The notes below the pieces were generated by a model that saw only the letters and a list, made by a program, of their open reading frames with translations, was not told the origin of the DNA and did no database searches. From Chlorobium ferrooxidans DSM 13031 (lineage in GTDB: Bacteria; Bacteroidota; Chlorobiia; Chlorobiales; Chlorobiaceae), in assembly GCF_000168715.1 (NCBI RefSeq), contig NZ_AASE01000008.1, positions 22,881 to 86,880 on the forward strand: a stretch of 64,000 nt of DNA, read 5' to 3'. This document shows, piece after piece, positions 39,190 through 48,095 of the stretch (its first letter is position 1; each line of letters begins with the position of its first letter). The position numbers were made by a program, and so were the translations under genes.

Positions 39190-40635
39190 ATGACAGCCGA
39201 ACACCTGCTTTTCGAGTCCGACGGCGGCTTTATCCGCATTCCGATCTGGGGCCATATTCCGCTGAGCGGGCCGCTGAAAAAAATCCTCTCCCACCCTTCG
39301 TTCCTGCGCCTCAAGGGTATCCGGCAGCTCTCCTTTTCCCAGCAGGTCTATCCCGGAGCCACGCATACCCGGTTTGAGCACTCCATAGGGGTCTATCATC
39401 TCATGAAACTCATTCTGCAGCGGATGCTGACAAGCAAGCTTGCGCTCACGCTTCAGGATGGCGAGTTCATATTCGATGATCACAACTGCAGGGTACTGCT
39501 CTCGGCAAGTCTGCTGCATGATATCGGCCACTTCCCGCATGCCCATATCATAGAAGAGCAGATTCCTGTTTGCGATGGTGAACCGGTATTTTCGCACCAC
39601 GAGGATCTCTGCAGCCATTTCATTTACGAGAAACATCCGGGAATTCCGGCAATAGCTGAAATCCTGCAGGAGGAGTGGCAGGTCAATCCCGAGGAGGTAA
39701 TAACGCTTATCAAGGGTGGAAGCGGCACCCGATTCGGGAAACTGATCAGCGGAACGCTTGATCCGGATAAGATGGACTACCTGATGCGCGATGCACACCA
39801 CTGCAACATTCCTTACGGAAGCATCGATATTGAGCGTTTGATCGAGTCGTTTGTGCCTGACCCGCAGCGTGAGCGGTTTGCCATAACCGAAAAAGGAATT
39901 GCGCCGCTTGAAAGCCTGCTTTTCGCAAAATACATGATGATGCGCAACGTTTACTGGCACCATACAAGCAGAGCGCTGTCGGCAATGCTGCGCAGGCTTT
40001 TGCAGGACATTGCCGGGGAAGGGATGCTCTCAGCCAGCACCCTGCGAGAGCTCTTCTATGGCAATGCTGACGACCGGGTGCTGCATGAACTGAAACAGTT
40101 GATGCCCGATAAAACGCACCCGATCAGCGCGTTGCTGGATGATATTCTCATGCGAAGGGTATACAAGAGAGCAATCACCGTTCAACCTTACATTAAAAAC
40201 TCTTCACAGGAGGATGAGCGCTGGTTTATCTATAACAGCGACAACAAAGTGCGTCGGGAGAAGGAGCTGGAGATCTGCAATTTTTTAAACAAACGCCTCC
40301 ATCTCGGCCTGCATGGCCACGAGGTGCTGATCGATCCCCCATCGAAAAAGGATATTTTCGACTATGCTGACCTGAAAGAGCTGAGAGTACTGCCGACCCG
40401 ATCGGAACACATCCACTACTCCCTGCAACTTGATTCGGAGTATGTTCGATTTGACGACCTGAATGAATCAGTGTTCCAATCGGACTTTATTCTCTCTTTT
40501 GAACGGTATACAAAAAAATTCAGGCTCCTCTGCCGCCCTGACCTGAGGGATCATATTGCGGCATTCCGTGAAGAGATTATGTGTCTGATGGCCAACGATC
40601 TTGACCTGTTTCGTTCAGGCAGCCTTCCTCACTAA
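39190..40635 (+). CDS. HD-domain phosphohydrolase
   Basis: Metal-dependent phosphohydrolase of the HD superfamily, with the same plan as dGTPase-like and YdhJ-type proteins. The metal site residues are in THTRFEHSIG near 58-67 and LLHDIGHFPHAH near 108-119, with a further Asp near DPDKMDYLMRD. The ATG at 39190 gives the natural opening MTAEHLLFESDGGFIRIPIW; an upstream extension of the frame looks like non-coding sequence. Substrate unknown. About 160 bp of untranslated sequence after the terminator of the RRM gene lies ahead of it. Confidence 0.88.
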   Translation: MTAEHLLFESDGGFIRIPIWGHIPLSGPLKKILSHPSFLRLKGIRQLSFSQQVYPGATHTRFEHSIGVYHLMKLILQRMLTSKLALTLQDGEFIFDDHNCRVLLSASLLHDIGHFPHAHIIEEQIPVCDGEPVFSHHEDLCSHFIYEKHPGIPAIAEILQEEWQVNPEEVITLIKGGSGTRFGKLISGTLDPDKMDYLMRDAHHCNIPYGSIDIERLIESFVPDPQRERFAITEKGIAPLESLLFAKYMMMRNVYWHHTSRALSAMLRRLLQDIAGEGMLSASTLRELFYGNADDRVLHELKQLMPDKTHPISALLDDILMRRVYKRAITVQPYIKNSSQEDERWFIYNSDNKVRREKELEICNFLNKRLHLGLHGHEVLIDPPSKKDIFDYADLKELRVLPTRSEHIHYSLQLDSEYVRFDDLNESVFQSDFILSFERYTKKFRLLCRPDLRDHIAAFREEIMCLMANDLDLFRSGSLPH

Positions 40636-40705
40636 AAAAAATCCACACTAACGGCTTTTCTCGTAGCGGCTGCCCAGCAGGAAAACCGGTCAACGTAACA
40701 GCGGA

Positions 40706-40897
40706 TCAGGTAAACTGCTTCCAGTTGATTACGGTATGCAACACAACGGCAATGACGAGCAGAGCACTGAGCCACAACTGCGCAGACTGGAACATGCCGG
40801 TGACAACCGTCAGGACAAAAAGCAGAGCTGTAATTGCCGAAAGGATAAATGCCCCGATTGCAAAAGGGCTTGCCGAAAATCTGGTGTTAGTATGCAT
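40706..40897 (-). CDS. Small two-helix membrane protein
   Basis: 63 residues with two hydrophobic segments (FAIGAFILSAITALLFVLTV near 12-31 and LWLSALLVIAVVLHTVINW near 41-59). The pattern of a VTG turn followed by a His in the second helix resembles DUF4405-like proteins that may bind heme. The open frame lies alone between two plus-strand genes and has no clear ribosome site. Function unknown; it may be a real small gene or chance. Confidence 0.45.
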   Translation of the reverse strand: MHTNTRFSASPFAIGAFILSAITALLFVLTVVTGMFQSAQLWLSALLVIAVVLHTVINWKQFT

Positions 40898-41179
40898 CGT
40901 AACGTATATAAGTATTATCTGTTTGCATGTATGGTGCCGATCTTTTCGATCTACAGTGAATAAGGTACACCCGCGAATCTTAAGAGAGTATGAAGAGCCC
41001 CTTAAACCTTGCTTAAAAATGCACCGCCACTATTTATTTGTTCTCCCGAAAGTCTGAAAATCCCGACAATTCAAAGTGGTGCCCGGAAGAGGCTGGGGGC
41101 AGATGAATAAATAATGAGAGGAAAACACCACGCTGTACTTTATCTTTATGGTAACGATACAACAAAACCCAACCGCACT

Positions 41180-41503
41180 ATGGAACAGCAGGACAAGTTT
41201 TATAAAGGCCTTTTCTTCGGCGCCGTGCTTGGAGCTGCAGCCGGAACAATTATGGGACTGCTCTTCGCTCCGCACAAGGGAACTGAAACGCAGCAGATTA
41301 TTTCCGGCAAGGTTAAGCATGCTATTGACAAGGCTTCCGAGTTGTACGAAAGCAGTGAGCATGACGCTGCCTACAATAACGATGCAAAAAAACGCTCACA
41401 GGAGATCATTGACACAGCCAGGGACGAAGCAAAAATCATCCTCAATGAGGCAAACAGCATTATCCGCGAAATCAAGGGGTATCCAAAAACCCAGGAAAAC
41501 TGA
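41180..41503 (+). CDS. YtxH-domain protein
   Basis: One N-terminal membrane helix (GLFFGAVLGAAAGTIMGLLF near 10-29) followed by LFAPHKGTETQQII, the YtxH signature, and then a helical, charged region. Such small envelope proteins are common but have no agreed function; they often respond to stress. The ATG at 41180 is used; an upstream ATG (41114) is less likely. It ends 3 bp before the next gene's ATG. Confidence 0.8.
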   Translation: MEQQDKFYKGLFFGAVLGAAAGTIMGLLFAPHKGTETQQIISGKVKHAIDKASELYESSEHDAAYNNDAKKRSQEIIDTARDEAKIILNEANSIIREIKGYPKTQEN

Positions 41504-41506
41504 GTG

Positions 41507-42301
41507 ATGCTGACCTGGCGCAGTGCAAACACTGCTGAAGGCAGCAGAAGCCGCCATGCATTGCTTCTTCTGCACGCGTTTCCGCTCTCTGCGGCCATGT
41601 GGCAGCCACAGATTGACGCGCTCGGCGAAACCGGCTTTACCGTAGTTGCGCCCAACGCTTATGGTATTGAGGGTTCGGAGGAGAAGGAGGGGTGGAACTT
41701 TACCGATTACGCCCATGAACTTGCCGCACTTCTGGATTCGCTTGGTATTGAACGGGTCACCGTTGCCGGACTTTCAATGGGAGGCTATCAGGCTTTTGAA
41801 TTCTACAGGCTCTACCCCGATAAAATCACCTCTCTGGTACTCTGCGACACGAAAGCTGAAAACGATGCCCCTGAGGCAAGAGCAGGACGCGAAGAGTTTA
41901 TCCGGGCTGTAGAACAGAAAGGAGCACATGAAGCCGCAGAACGGATGATACCAAACTTTTTTTCCCCATCTACCTATACGGCAAAACCGCAACTGGTCAT
42001 CGATACGCGTACCATGATTGAAAAGCAGTCGGTGCCGGTGATCAATGCCGCAATGCGGGCAATCATGACGCGCAATGACGCAACTCCGATGCTTGCGGCA
42101 ATCCGCTGCCCGGTGCTGGTGGTTGTCGGTGCTGATGACAGGGTCACCCCCAAAGCAACTGCCGCTGCAATACACGACCGAATTACGGGCTCCCGTCTCC
42201 TGGTGCTTCCGGATGCCGGACACCTCTCAAACCTTGAACAGCCCGAAGAGTTCACGCACGCACTGCTTGAGCATATTGAAAATCTCATGGCATCACTGTA
42301 A
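41507..42301 (+). CDS. Alpha/beta hydrolase
   Basis: The catalytic triad is visible: Ser in AGLSMGGY near residue 87, Asp in VVGADDRVTP near 209 and His in DAGHLSNLEQP near 237. The oxyanion region LLLHAFPLSAAMW near 18-30 is typical of the 3-oxoadipate enol-lactonase-like group. Substrate not resolvable. A GTG one codon upstream could also start it. The gene follows the YtxH gene directly. Confidence 0.88.
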   Translation: MLTWRSANTAEGSRSRHALLLLHAFPLSAAMWQPQIDALGETGFTVVAPNAYGIEGSEEKEGWNFTDYAHELAALLDSLGIERVTVAGLSMGGYQAFEFYRLYPDKITSLVLCDTKAENDAPEARAGREEFIRAVEQKGAHEAAERMIPNFFSPSTYTAKPQLVIDTRTMIEKQSVPVINAAMRAIMTRNDATPMLAAIRCPVLVVVGADDRVTPKATAAAIHDRITGSRLLVLPDAGHLSNLEQPEEFTHALLEHIENLMASL

Positions 42302-42354
42302 ATCCCTTCTGAATATTACAAGGACCACAAGGACTTCAAGGACAACAACGACGA

Positions 42355-42400
42355 AGAGAATAGCAGGGGCGATCATGCTGGAGCGCCCCTGCTATTCTCT
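42355..42400. terminator. Bidirectional terminator between the hydrolase gene and aroA
   Basis: A perfect 17-bp inverted repeat (42355-42371 with 42384-42400) between converging genes. Confidence 0.85.
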
Positions 42401-43702
42401 TCAGGCTTCAAGGGAATCCAGCAGTTCAAAAAAGTTCGGAAACGAGACCCCTACCACGTCAATATCGGTAATGTCGAAAGAGCCGCCTGTCGCACGACCG
42501 GCAATGGCAAAGCTCATGGCTATGCGGTGATCATCGAAACTGTCGAGCACCACCGTCCCTGAAGGCGCTTGCTTACGACCGGTAACGACAAAACCGTCGG
42601 GATACTGCTCACAAACAAATCCGAGACGCTCAAGATTAACCACAAGAGCAGCAATCCGGTCGCTCTCCTTGGTCCTGAGCTCTGCGGCGTTGTGGAGCTC
42701 GAAACACCCGGTTGCAAAAGCCGATAACACGGCAAGCATGGGAATTTCATCAATGGCTATGGCGATAAGCTGCGGATCACTGATACAGAGCGGTTCTATC
42801 CGGGAAGCAGAGCTGACAAGAATATCACCGATGCTCTCTCCTCCGATCACTCTCAGGTTTTCAATGTGTAAACCCGCCCCTGCGGCCATCAGAATATCGA
42901 GAAAAGCCGCCCTTGTCGGGTTGAGACAGACATCCCTGATCATGATTTCCGATCCCCGGGCAAGCAGGCCAAGCGCAACAATAAAACAGGCGGCGGAAGG
43001 GTCTGCCGGAATATAGAAGGGCCTGGCCTCAATTTGTTTTCGGCCAGGTACCACAATAACCCGTTCACCATTCTGATCAAAACTCTCAAGACCGAGCATC
43101 ACTTCGGTATGGTCACGGGAACGAACCTGCTCAATAATTCTTGATTCGCCGTCAGCATGAAGTGCGGCAAAAGCCACCAGTGACTTCACCTGCGCCGAAG
43201 GAACCGGCAGACGGTACGCTATCGGCTTCAGCGCTTTGGTGCCGTTGATAAGAATCGGGGCGGTGCCGGACGAAGAGAGTTCAATATCGGCACCCATCAA
43301 ACGCAAAGGGTCAGCGACCCGTTTCATCGGACGCTTCATCAGAGAACTGTCGCCGATCAACTCACTCCGAAATGGCTGTGCGGCTAAAATACCTGCAAAC
43401 ATGCGCATGGTACTGCCGGAGTTATTGCACATCAAGGGTTCCGCCGGGGGCTGAAAACTCCATAATCCCCTTGACTTGATAACCACCCTGCGCTGCGTAC
43501 GGCCATTGAGCTGAACGATCTCTTCCTGGCTAAGTGCTATGCCTGCTCGTTGAAGCACGCTGAGGGTTGACTGGTTGTCAAAACCTCCTGAAAAATTTGT
43601 GATCTCCGTTGTCCCTTCTGAAAGGGCACCGATAAGGGCTGCACGGTGAGAGATGGACTTGTCTGGCGGTAACGCGGTAACTTCCCCTTTGAAAACTCTC
43701 AT
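42401..43702 (-). CDS. aroA: 3-phosphoshikimate 1-carboxyvinyltransferase (EPSP synthase)
   Basis: Sixth step of the shikimate pathway, leading to aromatic amino acids, quinones and folate. The N-terminal [19 protein letters not shown] near 13-31 and [10 protein letters not shown] near 92-101 match the shikimate-3-phosphate and PEP sites; the C-terminal [20 protein letters not shown] is also diagnostic. Length 433 is normal. Residues after the stop form the shared terminator. Confidence 0.96.
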   Translation of the reverse strand: MRVFKGEVTALPPDKSISHRAALIGALSEGTTEITNFSGGFDNQSTLSVLQRAGIALSQEEIVQLNGRTQRRVVIKSRGLWSFQPPAEPLMCNNSGSTMRMFAGILAAQPFRSELIGDSSLMKRPMKRVADPLRLMGADIELSSSGTAPILINGTKALKPIAYRLPVPSAQVKSLVAFAALHADGESRIIEQVRSRDHTEVMLGLESFDQNGERVIVVPGRKQIEARPFYIPADPSAACFIVALGLLARGSEIMIRDVCLNPTRAAFLDILMAAGAGLHIENLRVIGGESIGDILVSSASRIEPLCISDPQLIAIAIDEIPMLAVLSAFATGCFELHNAAELRTKESDRIAALVVNLERLGFVCEQYPDGFVVTGRKQAPSGTVVLDSFDDHRIAMSFAIAGRATGGSFDITDIDVVGVSFPNFFELLDSLEA

Positions 43703-43725
43703 GAGTCAGTGGATTGGTATTCACA

Positions 43726-43758
43726 AAAAAAAAGCAACTCCCGTAAAGGAGCTGCTTT
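43726..43758 (-). terminator. Terminator of rpsU
   Basis: AAAGCAACTCC (43731-43741) pairs with GGAGCTGCTTT (43748-43758) with one mismatch. On the minus strand the hairpin ends in a run of T. Confidence 0.7.
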
Positions 43759-43782
43759 GCATAACTACTCTGATCACGATGA

Positions 43783-43980
43783 TCATGAATTGCGTTCTTC
43801 GTTTGCCCTCTGCGCTCTGCGCCTGCTTCTGGAACGTTTCAAGCGACCATCAATCGAAGGTTTAACGAAGTATGCGTTTTTTCGAAACTCCTTTAAAATA
43901 CCTGCACGTTCGTACTTCTTTTTGAAGCGCTTCAGCATTTTATCGATGGATTCGTTATCATTTATCTGCACACTAACCAA
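43783..43980 (-). CDS. rpsU: 30S ribosomal protein S21
   Basis: The 65 residues match S21: [20 protein letters not shown], then [16 protein letters not shown] and a very basic tail with [12 protein letters not shown]21 helps mRNA bind the 30S subunit. Normal length. A GGGGGTG ribosome site precedes the ATG on the minus strand. It lies between the zinc-site gene and aroA on the same strand. Confidence 0.96.
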   Translation of the reverse strand: MVSVQINDNESIDKMLKRFKKKYERAGILKEFRKNAYFVKPSIDGRLKRSRSRRRAQRANEERNS

Positions 43981-44004
43981 TGAAATTCACCCCCTTTTAA
44001 AAGA

Positions 44005-44643
44005 TCAACGTCTTAGTTTTAGTTTAATAATATCCGTAATGCTCTCGGCGCTCTTCTCCTTTGCAGGAGTAACGCGCACATTTTCGAGAAGCTGTTTTCT
44101 GCCACTCTTACAAAACTCGACAATAATAACATAAGCACCGCTTCCGGTCGACTGCTTCTCCCTGACAACGCCGACCTCACCAAGCGCCTGATGATAGAGT
44201 GCATCACCCTTGGCATAAATACCGTGCGGTGAGTATACCTGGCACTCTTCCGGATTCAGTTCATCAGGACTGATATCCCGGTCAATCTGTATCTGCCACT
44301 CCTTGAGCAGATGGACCTGATTGCAGGCTGCACAGCGAATCCAGTACTGATTTTCAGCAGCCGGAGAGAGTGCTGCCGCACCATTCTTGCTCTCCTTCCC
44401 TTTTTTAACTGGTGCAGTCGATAAAAACTCTTCGTCCTTCGGCTTGTTGCTCGGCATCCACTCACCCACAAACACCTTGTCGGTAGTCTGGCCGCATCCT
44501 TCACAGAAGCAAGCCTTGATCTTACCTTCCAAAATGAACTGCCTTTTTCTGGACTCTACCTTCATAGTATATTGCTGGTTTTTCACCCGCTCATCAGCCG
44601 TCGGGATCTTCACTCTGTTATCCAATTGAATGTAACGGTCCAC
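44005..44643 (-). CDS. Unknown protein with paired CxxC zinc site and a small SH3-like C-terminal domain
   Basis: CxxC pairs at C47/C50 (with an extra C45) and C104/C107 could bind one zinc. The C-terminal 70 residues (GDALYHQALGEVGVVREKQS near 146-165, then VIIVEFCKSGRKQLLENVRV) resemble the small barrel found in CarD-like proteins and at the ends of some helicases (GDxVxHxxFGxGxV). The 212-residue whole is not a family I recognise. Position next to rpsU and an intact frame with even composition support a real gene. A DNA- or RNA-linked role is only a guess. Confidence 0.7.
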   Translation of the reverse strand: MDRYIQLDNRVKIPTADERVKNQQYTMKVESRKRQFILEGKIKACFCEGCGQTTDKVFVGEWMPSNKPKDEEFLSTAPVKKGKESKNGAAALSPAAENQYWIRCAACNQVHLLKEWQIQIDRDISPDELNPEECQVYSPHGIYAKGDALYHQALGEVGVVREKQSTGSGAYVIIVEFCKSGRKQLLENVRVTPAKEKSAESITDIIKLKLRR

Positions 44644-44779
44644 TGAAGTGGATTCCCGATATTTTTTCCTGCTGCAAGCGCAATATAGTCTACTGCACTT
44701 AAAAAAAAAGAGGAATGTTTCAAGAGTGCTTAGTTAAGAAAATCCACCCAAAAAAACAACCGGATAATTTAGAGGCTAC

Positions 44780-46156
44780 TCACTTGTGGGTCAATGCATC
44801 AATAAGATCAGATTTCGTAAGCAGTTGAAGCCTTCCATCGGAGAGGCTGATCAATACCCCGGAAGCGCTTTGCTGCAATTTTTCGGATAATTCGGAGATT
44901 GCAGCATCCGGCGGGCAGACCGGAAACGGCTGTTCCATGAACCCGACTACCTTGGAATTCATCGCCTCATCGTTTTCAATCAGTATGGAAAGAATCTTGT
45001 TTTCACTGATACTGCCAATCGGCGCGTTGTAGGAGACAATCGGCAACTGCGACACATCATTCTGTTTCATCATCTCGAACACTTCGGCCAGGGTATTTTC
45101 GGGATAGGCGAAAATAAGATCCCTGCGGGCTTTGAGCTGCAAAATATCCTCGGCGGTAATCTGGTCAAGTGCTGATTTCTGCTTGCGGTAAAATCCACGC
45201 TTGCGCATCCACTCGTCCCGGTACATCTTGCTGAGATAGTAACCACCGAAATCATTCATCATGACAACAACGCAGTCACTCTCCGTGTAGCCTGCTCCGC
45301 TCTGCAGCGCAGCCGACATAACCGCTCCCGATGCTCCCCCGGCAAAAACGGCCTCCATCCGCAGGAGCTCCCTGCCGCAGTTGAACGCAGCGTAATCGCT
45401 TACCTGTATGACATCATCGATTACCGTTGGATCCCAATAGGCTGACGGGTGCTGGGAACCGATCTCCTCAAGCTCCGAAAACTGAGGTGCTCCAGGGTTT
45501 CCATTTCTGAAAAGAGCAGCATAGATTGAGCCCTGCGGCTCCACACCGATCACTTTAATTGCCGGATTCTTCGCTTTAAGGTAACGGCCAAGGCCGAAAA
45601 CCATTGCACCGGAAATCATGGGCACAAAAACATGGGTTACCCTGCCATCCGTTTGGCGGAAAATCTCGCTGCCGGTAGCTTCAAAGTGAACCTTGAGACT
45701 GACAGGGTTCTCATACATCCCCGCAAAAAATGCATTGGACATATTGTTAACCAGACTCTCGGCCACATTCTTGCAACTGCGGGGAGCACCCGGAAGGGCA
45801 TCTGAAGGAGTAATAACCAGTTCAGCACCGATAGCCTTGAGCATATCGCGCTTCTCCCGCGAAATTTTATCAGGCGCGGCAAGCAGAAGCTTGTAACCAC
45901 GACTGACACCGGCCATGGCAAGGGCAATGCCGCTGTTGCCGTAAGTCCAGTCAACAAGGGTCATTCCAGGATGAATCAGGTCGCGCTTTTCAGCATCACT
46001 TACAATCGCTGATGCCACCCTGTAGTAGTGGGAACAGGCCGGGTTCATATATTCGAGTTTAGCCATAACTTTCGGTCTGATATGGCGCGCCATTTGCTTG
46101 ATCAGAATAAGCGGCGTCTCTGCTGCAAGCCCGAATATATCGTTGTTCGGCATCAT
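44780..46156 (-). CDS. Cystathionine-beta-synthase-like protein with CBS domains, PLP lysine missing
   Basis: The fold-type II PLP domain (about 10-325) is clear: EYMNPACS, YGNSGIALAMAG, EKRDMLKAIGAELVITP, a late FAGGASGA and a tail NDFGGYYLSKMYRDEWM, in the order of CBS and CysK. Two CBS domains follow (about 335-458). The motif SxKDR that carries the Schiff-base lysine reads SHYYR (42-46), TSGNTG reads TYGNSG (71-76), and the Gly-rich phosphate loop reads MISGAMVFG (180-188). The frame has no stops or shifts. It probably cannot make a PLP aldimine and may be a sensor or binding protein. Divergent from alr. Confidence 0.8.
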   Translation of the reverse strand: MMPNNDIFGLAAETPLILIKQMARHIRPKVMAKLEYMNPACSHYYRVASAIVSDAEKRDLIHPGMTLVDWTYGNSGIALAMAGVSRGYKLLLAAPDKISREKRDMLKAIGAELVITPSDALPGAPRSCKNVAESLVNNMSNAFFAGMYENPVSLKVHFEATGSEIFRQTDGRVTHVFVPMISGAMVFGLGRYLKAKNPAIKVIGVEPQGSIYAALFRNGNPGAPQFSELEEIGSQHPSAYWDPTVIDDVIQVSDYAAFNCGRELLRMEAVFAGGASGAVMSAALQSGAGYTESDCVVVMMNDFGGYYLSKMYRDEWMRKRGFYRKQKSALDQITAEDILQLKARRDLIFAYPENTLAEVFEMMKQNDVSQLPIVSYNAPIGSISENKILSILIENDEAMNSKVVGFMEQPFPVCPPDAAISELSEKLQQSASGVLISLSDGRLQLLTKSDLIDALTHK

Positions 46157-46397
46157 AATGGCTGAAATGGTTTAACGTGGCAAGTTCGTCTGATCACCTG
46201 TTCAAGGGAAAATATACATTAATTGTACAATTCACGATACCGGCTGAATATGAGCAATCGATGGTTTGATAATCAGGTGTAAAATATGTTCTTTAACAGA
46301 AGGACACCCGTATATTTGTTGCGCAATTTCCCGATTCGTCAGGATTTATGCGGTGTGTTAAGGCTGCGACCTTATAACTTCAAATTCTTCACCCGAT

Positions 46398-47549
46398 ATG
46401 ACTGAAAAAGAGCCGGGCTCCGGTGCAGGAATCACTCCGCCGGAAAACATGACGGAGGCCCTTGTTTGTATCGATCACCTTTTGTGGAATACCCGCCTGA
46501 TCCGAAAACAGGTCGGCGAAACTCCCCGTATCATGGGCATCGTAAAGGCAAATGCTTACGGTCATAACGTCCACAAGGTCTCGGCAGCTCTTGAAACAAT
46601 TGGCATAACGGATTTCGGTGTGGCTAATATCCATGAAGCCATTGAACTTAAAACAGGAGGTGCGCTGAAAAATCCGGCCTCCATTCTCGCTTTTTCATCA
46701 CCGCTCACCTCTCATATCGAGTGTTTCCTGCAACACGATATCGACATGACGCTCTGTGACAGCGAAACCCTGCAAGCTGCGGAGGAGATCGCGGCGGCAC
46801 ACAACAAAACCCTCTCTGTTCAGCTCAAGGTCGATACGGGGATGGGACGGCTCGGCACTCACCCCTCAATGGCCATGGAGTTGCTCCGTTGTATGGAAAA
46901 TGCAGAGCACCTGCAGCTCAAGGGAATCTATACGCACTTTGCCGACAGCTCTTCACCCGGAGGATTTACCGCACAGCAACTTGCGGAGTTCAAAAGGCTC
47001 ACCTCTGAATACGAACATGCTGTATCGCGGACTGTCTGCAAACACGCAGCCAACAGCGGAGCTATCCTTACCGCACCCGGATCCTGGCTCGACATGGTAC
47101 GCCCGGGAATTCTGCTCTATGGTTACCACCCGGCGAAGCACACCCCCCTGCGACTTGAAGTGAAACCGGTCATGCAGGTTGAGGCAAAAGTCATTTTCAT
47201 TAAAACCGTAGAGGCAGGAACCACTCTCAGCTACAACCGGACATGGAGTGCGCCGACCCTCCGCTCTATCGCCACCATAGCAGCAGGGTATGCTGACGGT
47301 TATGCAAGAGTACTCTCCGGCAAGGCAACGGTAATGATCAACGGCAAACCCTATCCCCAGGTCGGAACGGTCACCATGGATCAGATTATGGTTGATCTCG
47401 GCACTGAACATGATGTCAAAAAAGGAGACAGGGCAACCCTGTTCGGGTGGGATGGTCCTTCGGCTGAAGCGCTTTCAGAGATTGCCGGCACCATAAGCTA
47501 TGAGACGCTCTGTTCGGTTTCGTCGAGGGTAAAGCGTATTTTCATATAA
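46398..47549 (+). CDS. alr: Alanine racemase
   Basis: PLP enzyme making D-alanine for peptidoglycan. The PLP lysine is in IVKANAYGHN near residue 50, and the C-terminal catalytic Tyr is in the LSYNRTW stretch near 279 followed by IAAGYADGY near 294. Length 383 is normal. The first 20 residues are an extension not seen in most family members. The 240 bp between it and the CBS-like gene hold both promoters. Confidence 0.95.
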   Translation: MTEKEPGSGAGITPPENMTEALVCIDHLLWNTRLIRKQVGETPRIMGIVKANAYGHNVHKVSAALETIGITDFGVANIHEAIELKTGGALKNPASILAFSSPLTSHIECFLQHDIDMTLCDSETLQAAEEIAAAHNKTLSVQLKVDTGMGRLGTHPSMAMELLRCMENAEHLQLKGIYTHFADSSSPGGFTAQQLAEFKRLTSEYEHAVSRTVCKHAANSGAILTAPGSWLDMVRPGILLYGYHPAKHTPLRLEVKPVMQVEAKVIFIKTVEAGTTLSYNRTWSAPTLRSIATIAAGYADGYARVLSGKATVMINGKPYPQVGTVTMDQIMVDLGTEHDVKKGDRATLFGWDGPSAEALSEIAGTISYETLCSVSSRVKRIFI

Positions 47550-47579
47550 AAACGGATTAATAATAGTCAAACGCCTGTC

Positions 47580-48095
47580 ATGAAGCATCTGGAAAATCTT
47601 GCTCGAAAGCTCAGCCTGACGAAAGCAGAGATTTCGCTGATCTCAATGCTTCTCGGCTTTCTCGTGCTGGGTGGAATCCTGAAAAATTTCCGGTCAATGG
47701 AGGAGACCGATCAGCTTGTAAAAAAAGCTGAAACGGCCCGACTGCGTGAAGCTGAAGTTGACAGCCTTATCCGGCTTGCAGCAATCGATCAGACAACCGT
47801 CAGGGAGGATGTACTTCAGGAGGTTACGGATGCCGAGCGTGACGAGTCTTCTGAAAAGCCTGCCGCGCACCGCTCTGCAGGGAAAAAAACCTTCAGCGGC
47901 ACGATCGCCTTCAATAAAGCCGGCAAAGCAGAGTTGCAGAAAATCTCCGGAATAGGTCCGGTCATGGCCGGACGCCTGATTGCCTTCAGAGCTTCAAAAG
48001 GGGGAAAAGTAACGCAGTTTCAGGATTTTCTCGATGTCAAAGGGATAGGCAAAAAAAAACTGGAAGTTCTGAAAAAACATTTTACCCTCGAATAA
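47580..48095 (+). CDS. ComEA-like helix-hairpin-helix protein
   Basis: A membrane segment (ISLISMLLGFLVLGGILKNF near 19-38) is followed by a charged linker and then a helix-hairpin-helix pair (FNKAGKAELQKISGIGPVMA near 114-133 and DFLDVKGIGKKKLEVLKKHF near 149-168). That arrangement matches ComEA, which binds incoming DNA in the periplasm during transformation. The gene stops within the start codon of the next one (TAATG), so the two are coupled. No other competence genes are nearby. Confidence 0.85.
   Translation: MKHLENLARKLSLTKAEISLISMLLGFLVLGGILKNFRSMEETDQLVKKAETARLREAEVDSLIRLAAIDQTTVREDVLQEVTDAERDESSEKPAAHRSAGKKTFSGTIAFNKAGKAELQKISGIGPVMAGRLIAFRASKGGKVTQFQDFLDVKGIGKKKLEVLKKHFTLE

Noticed and set aside
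44780..46156. Reading the CBS-like gene as a broken pseudogene
   Set aside because: The frame is uninterrupted over 458 codons with two complete CBS domains. Only the active-site residues differ, so selective change is more likely than decay.
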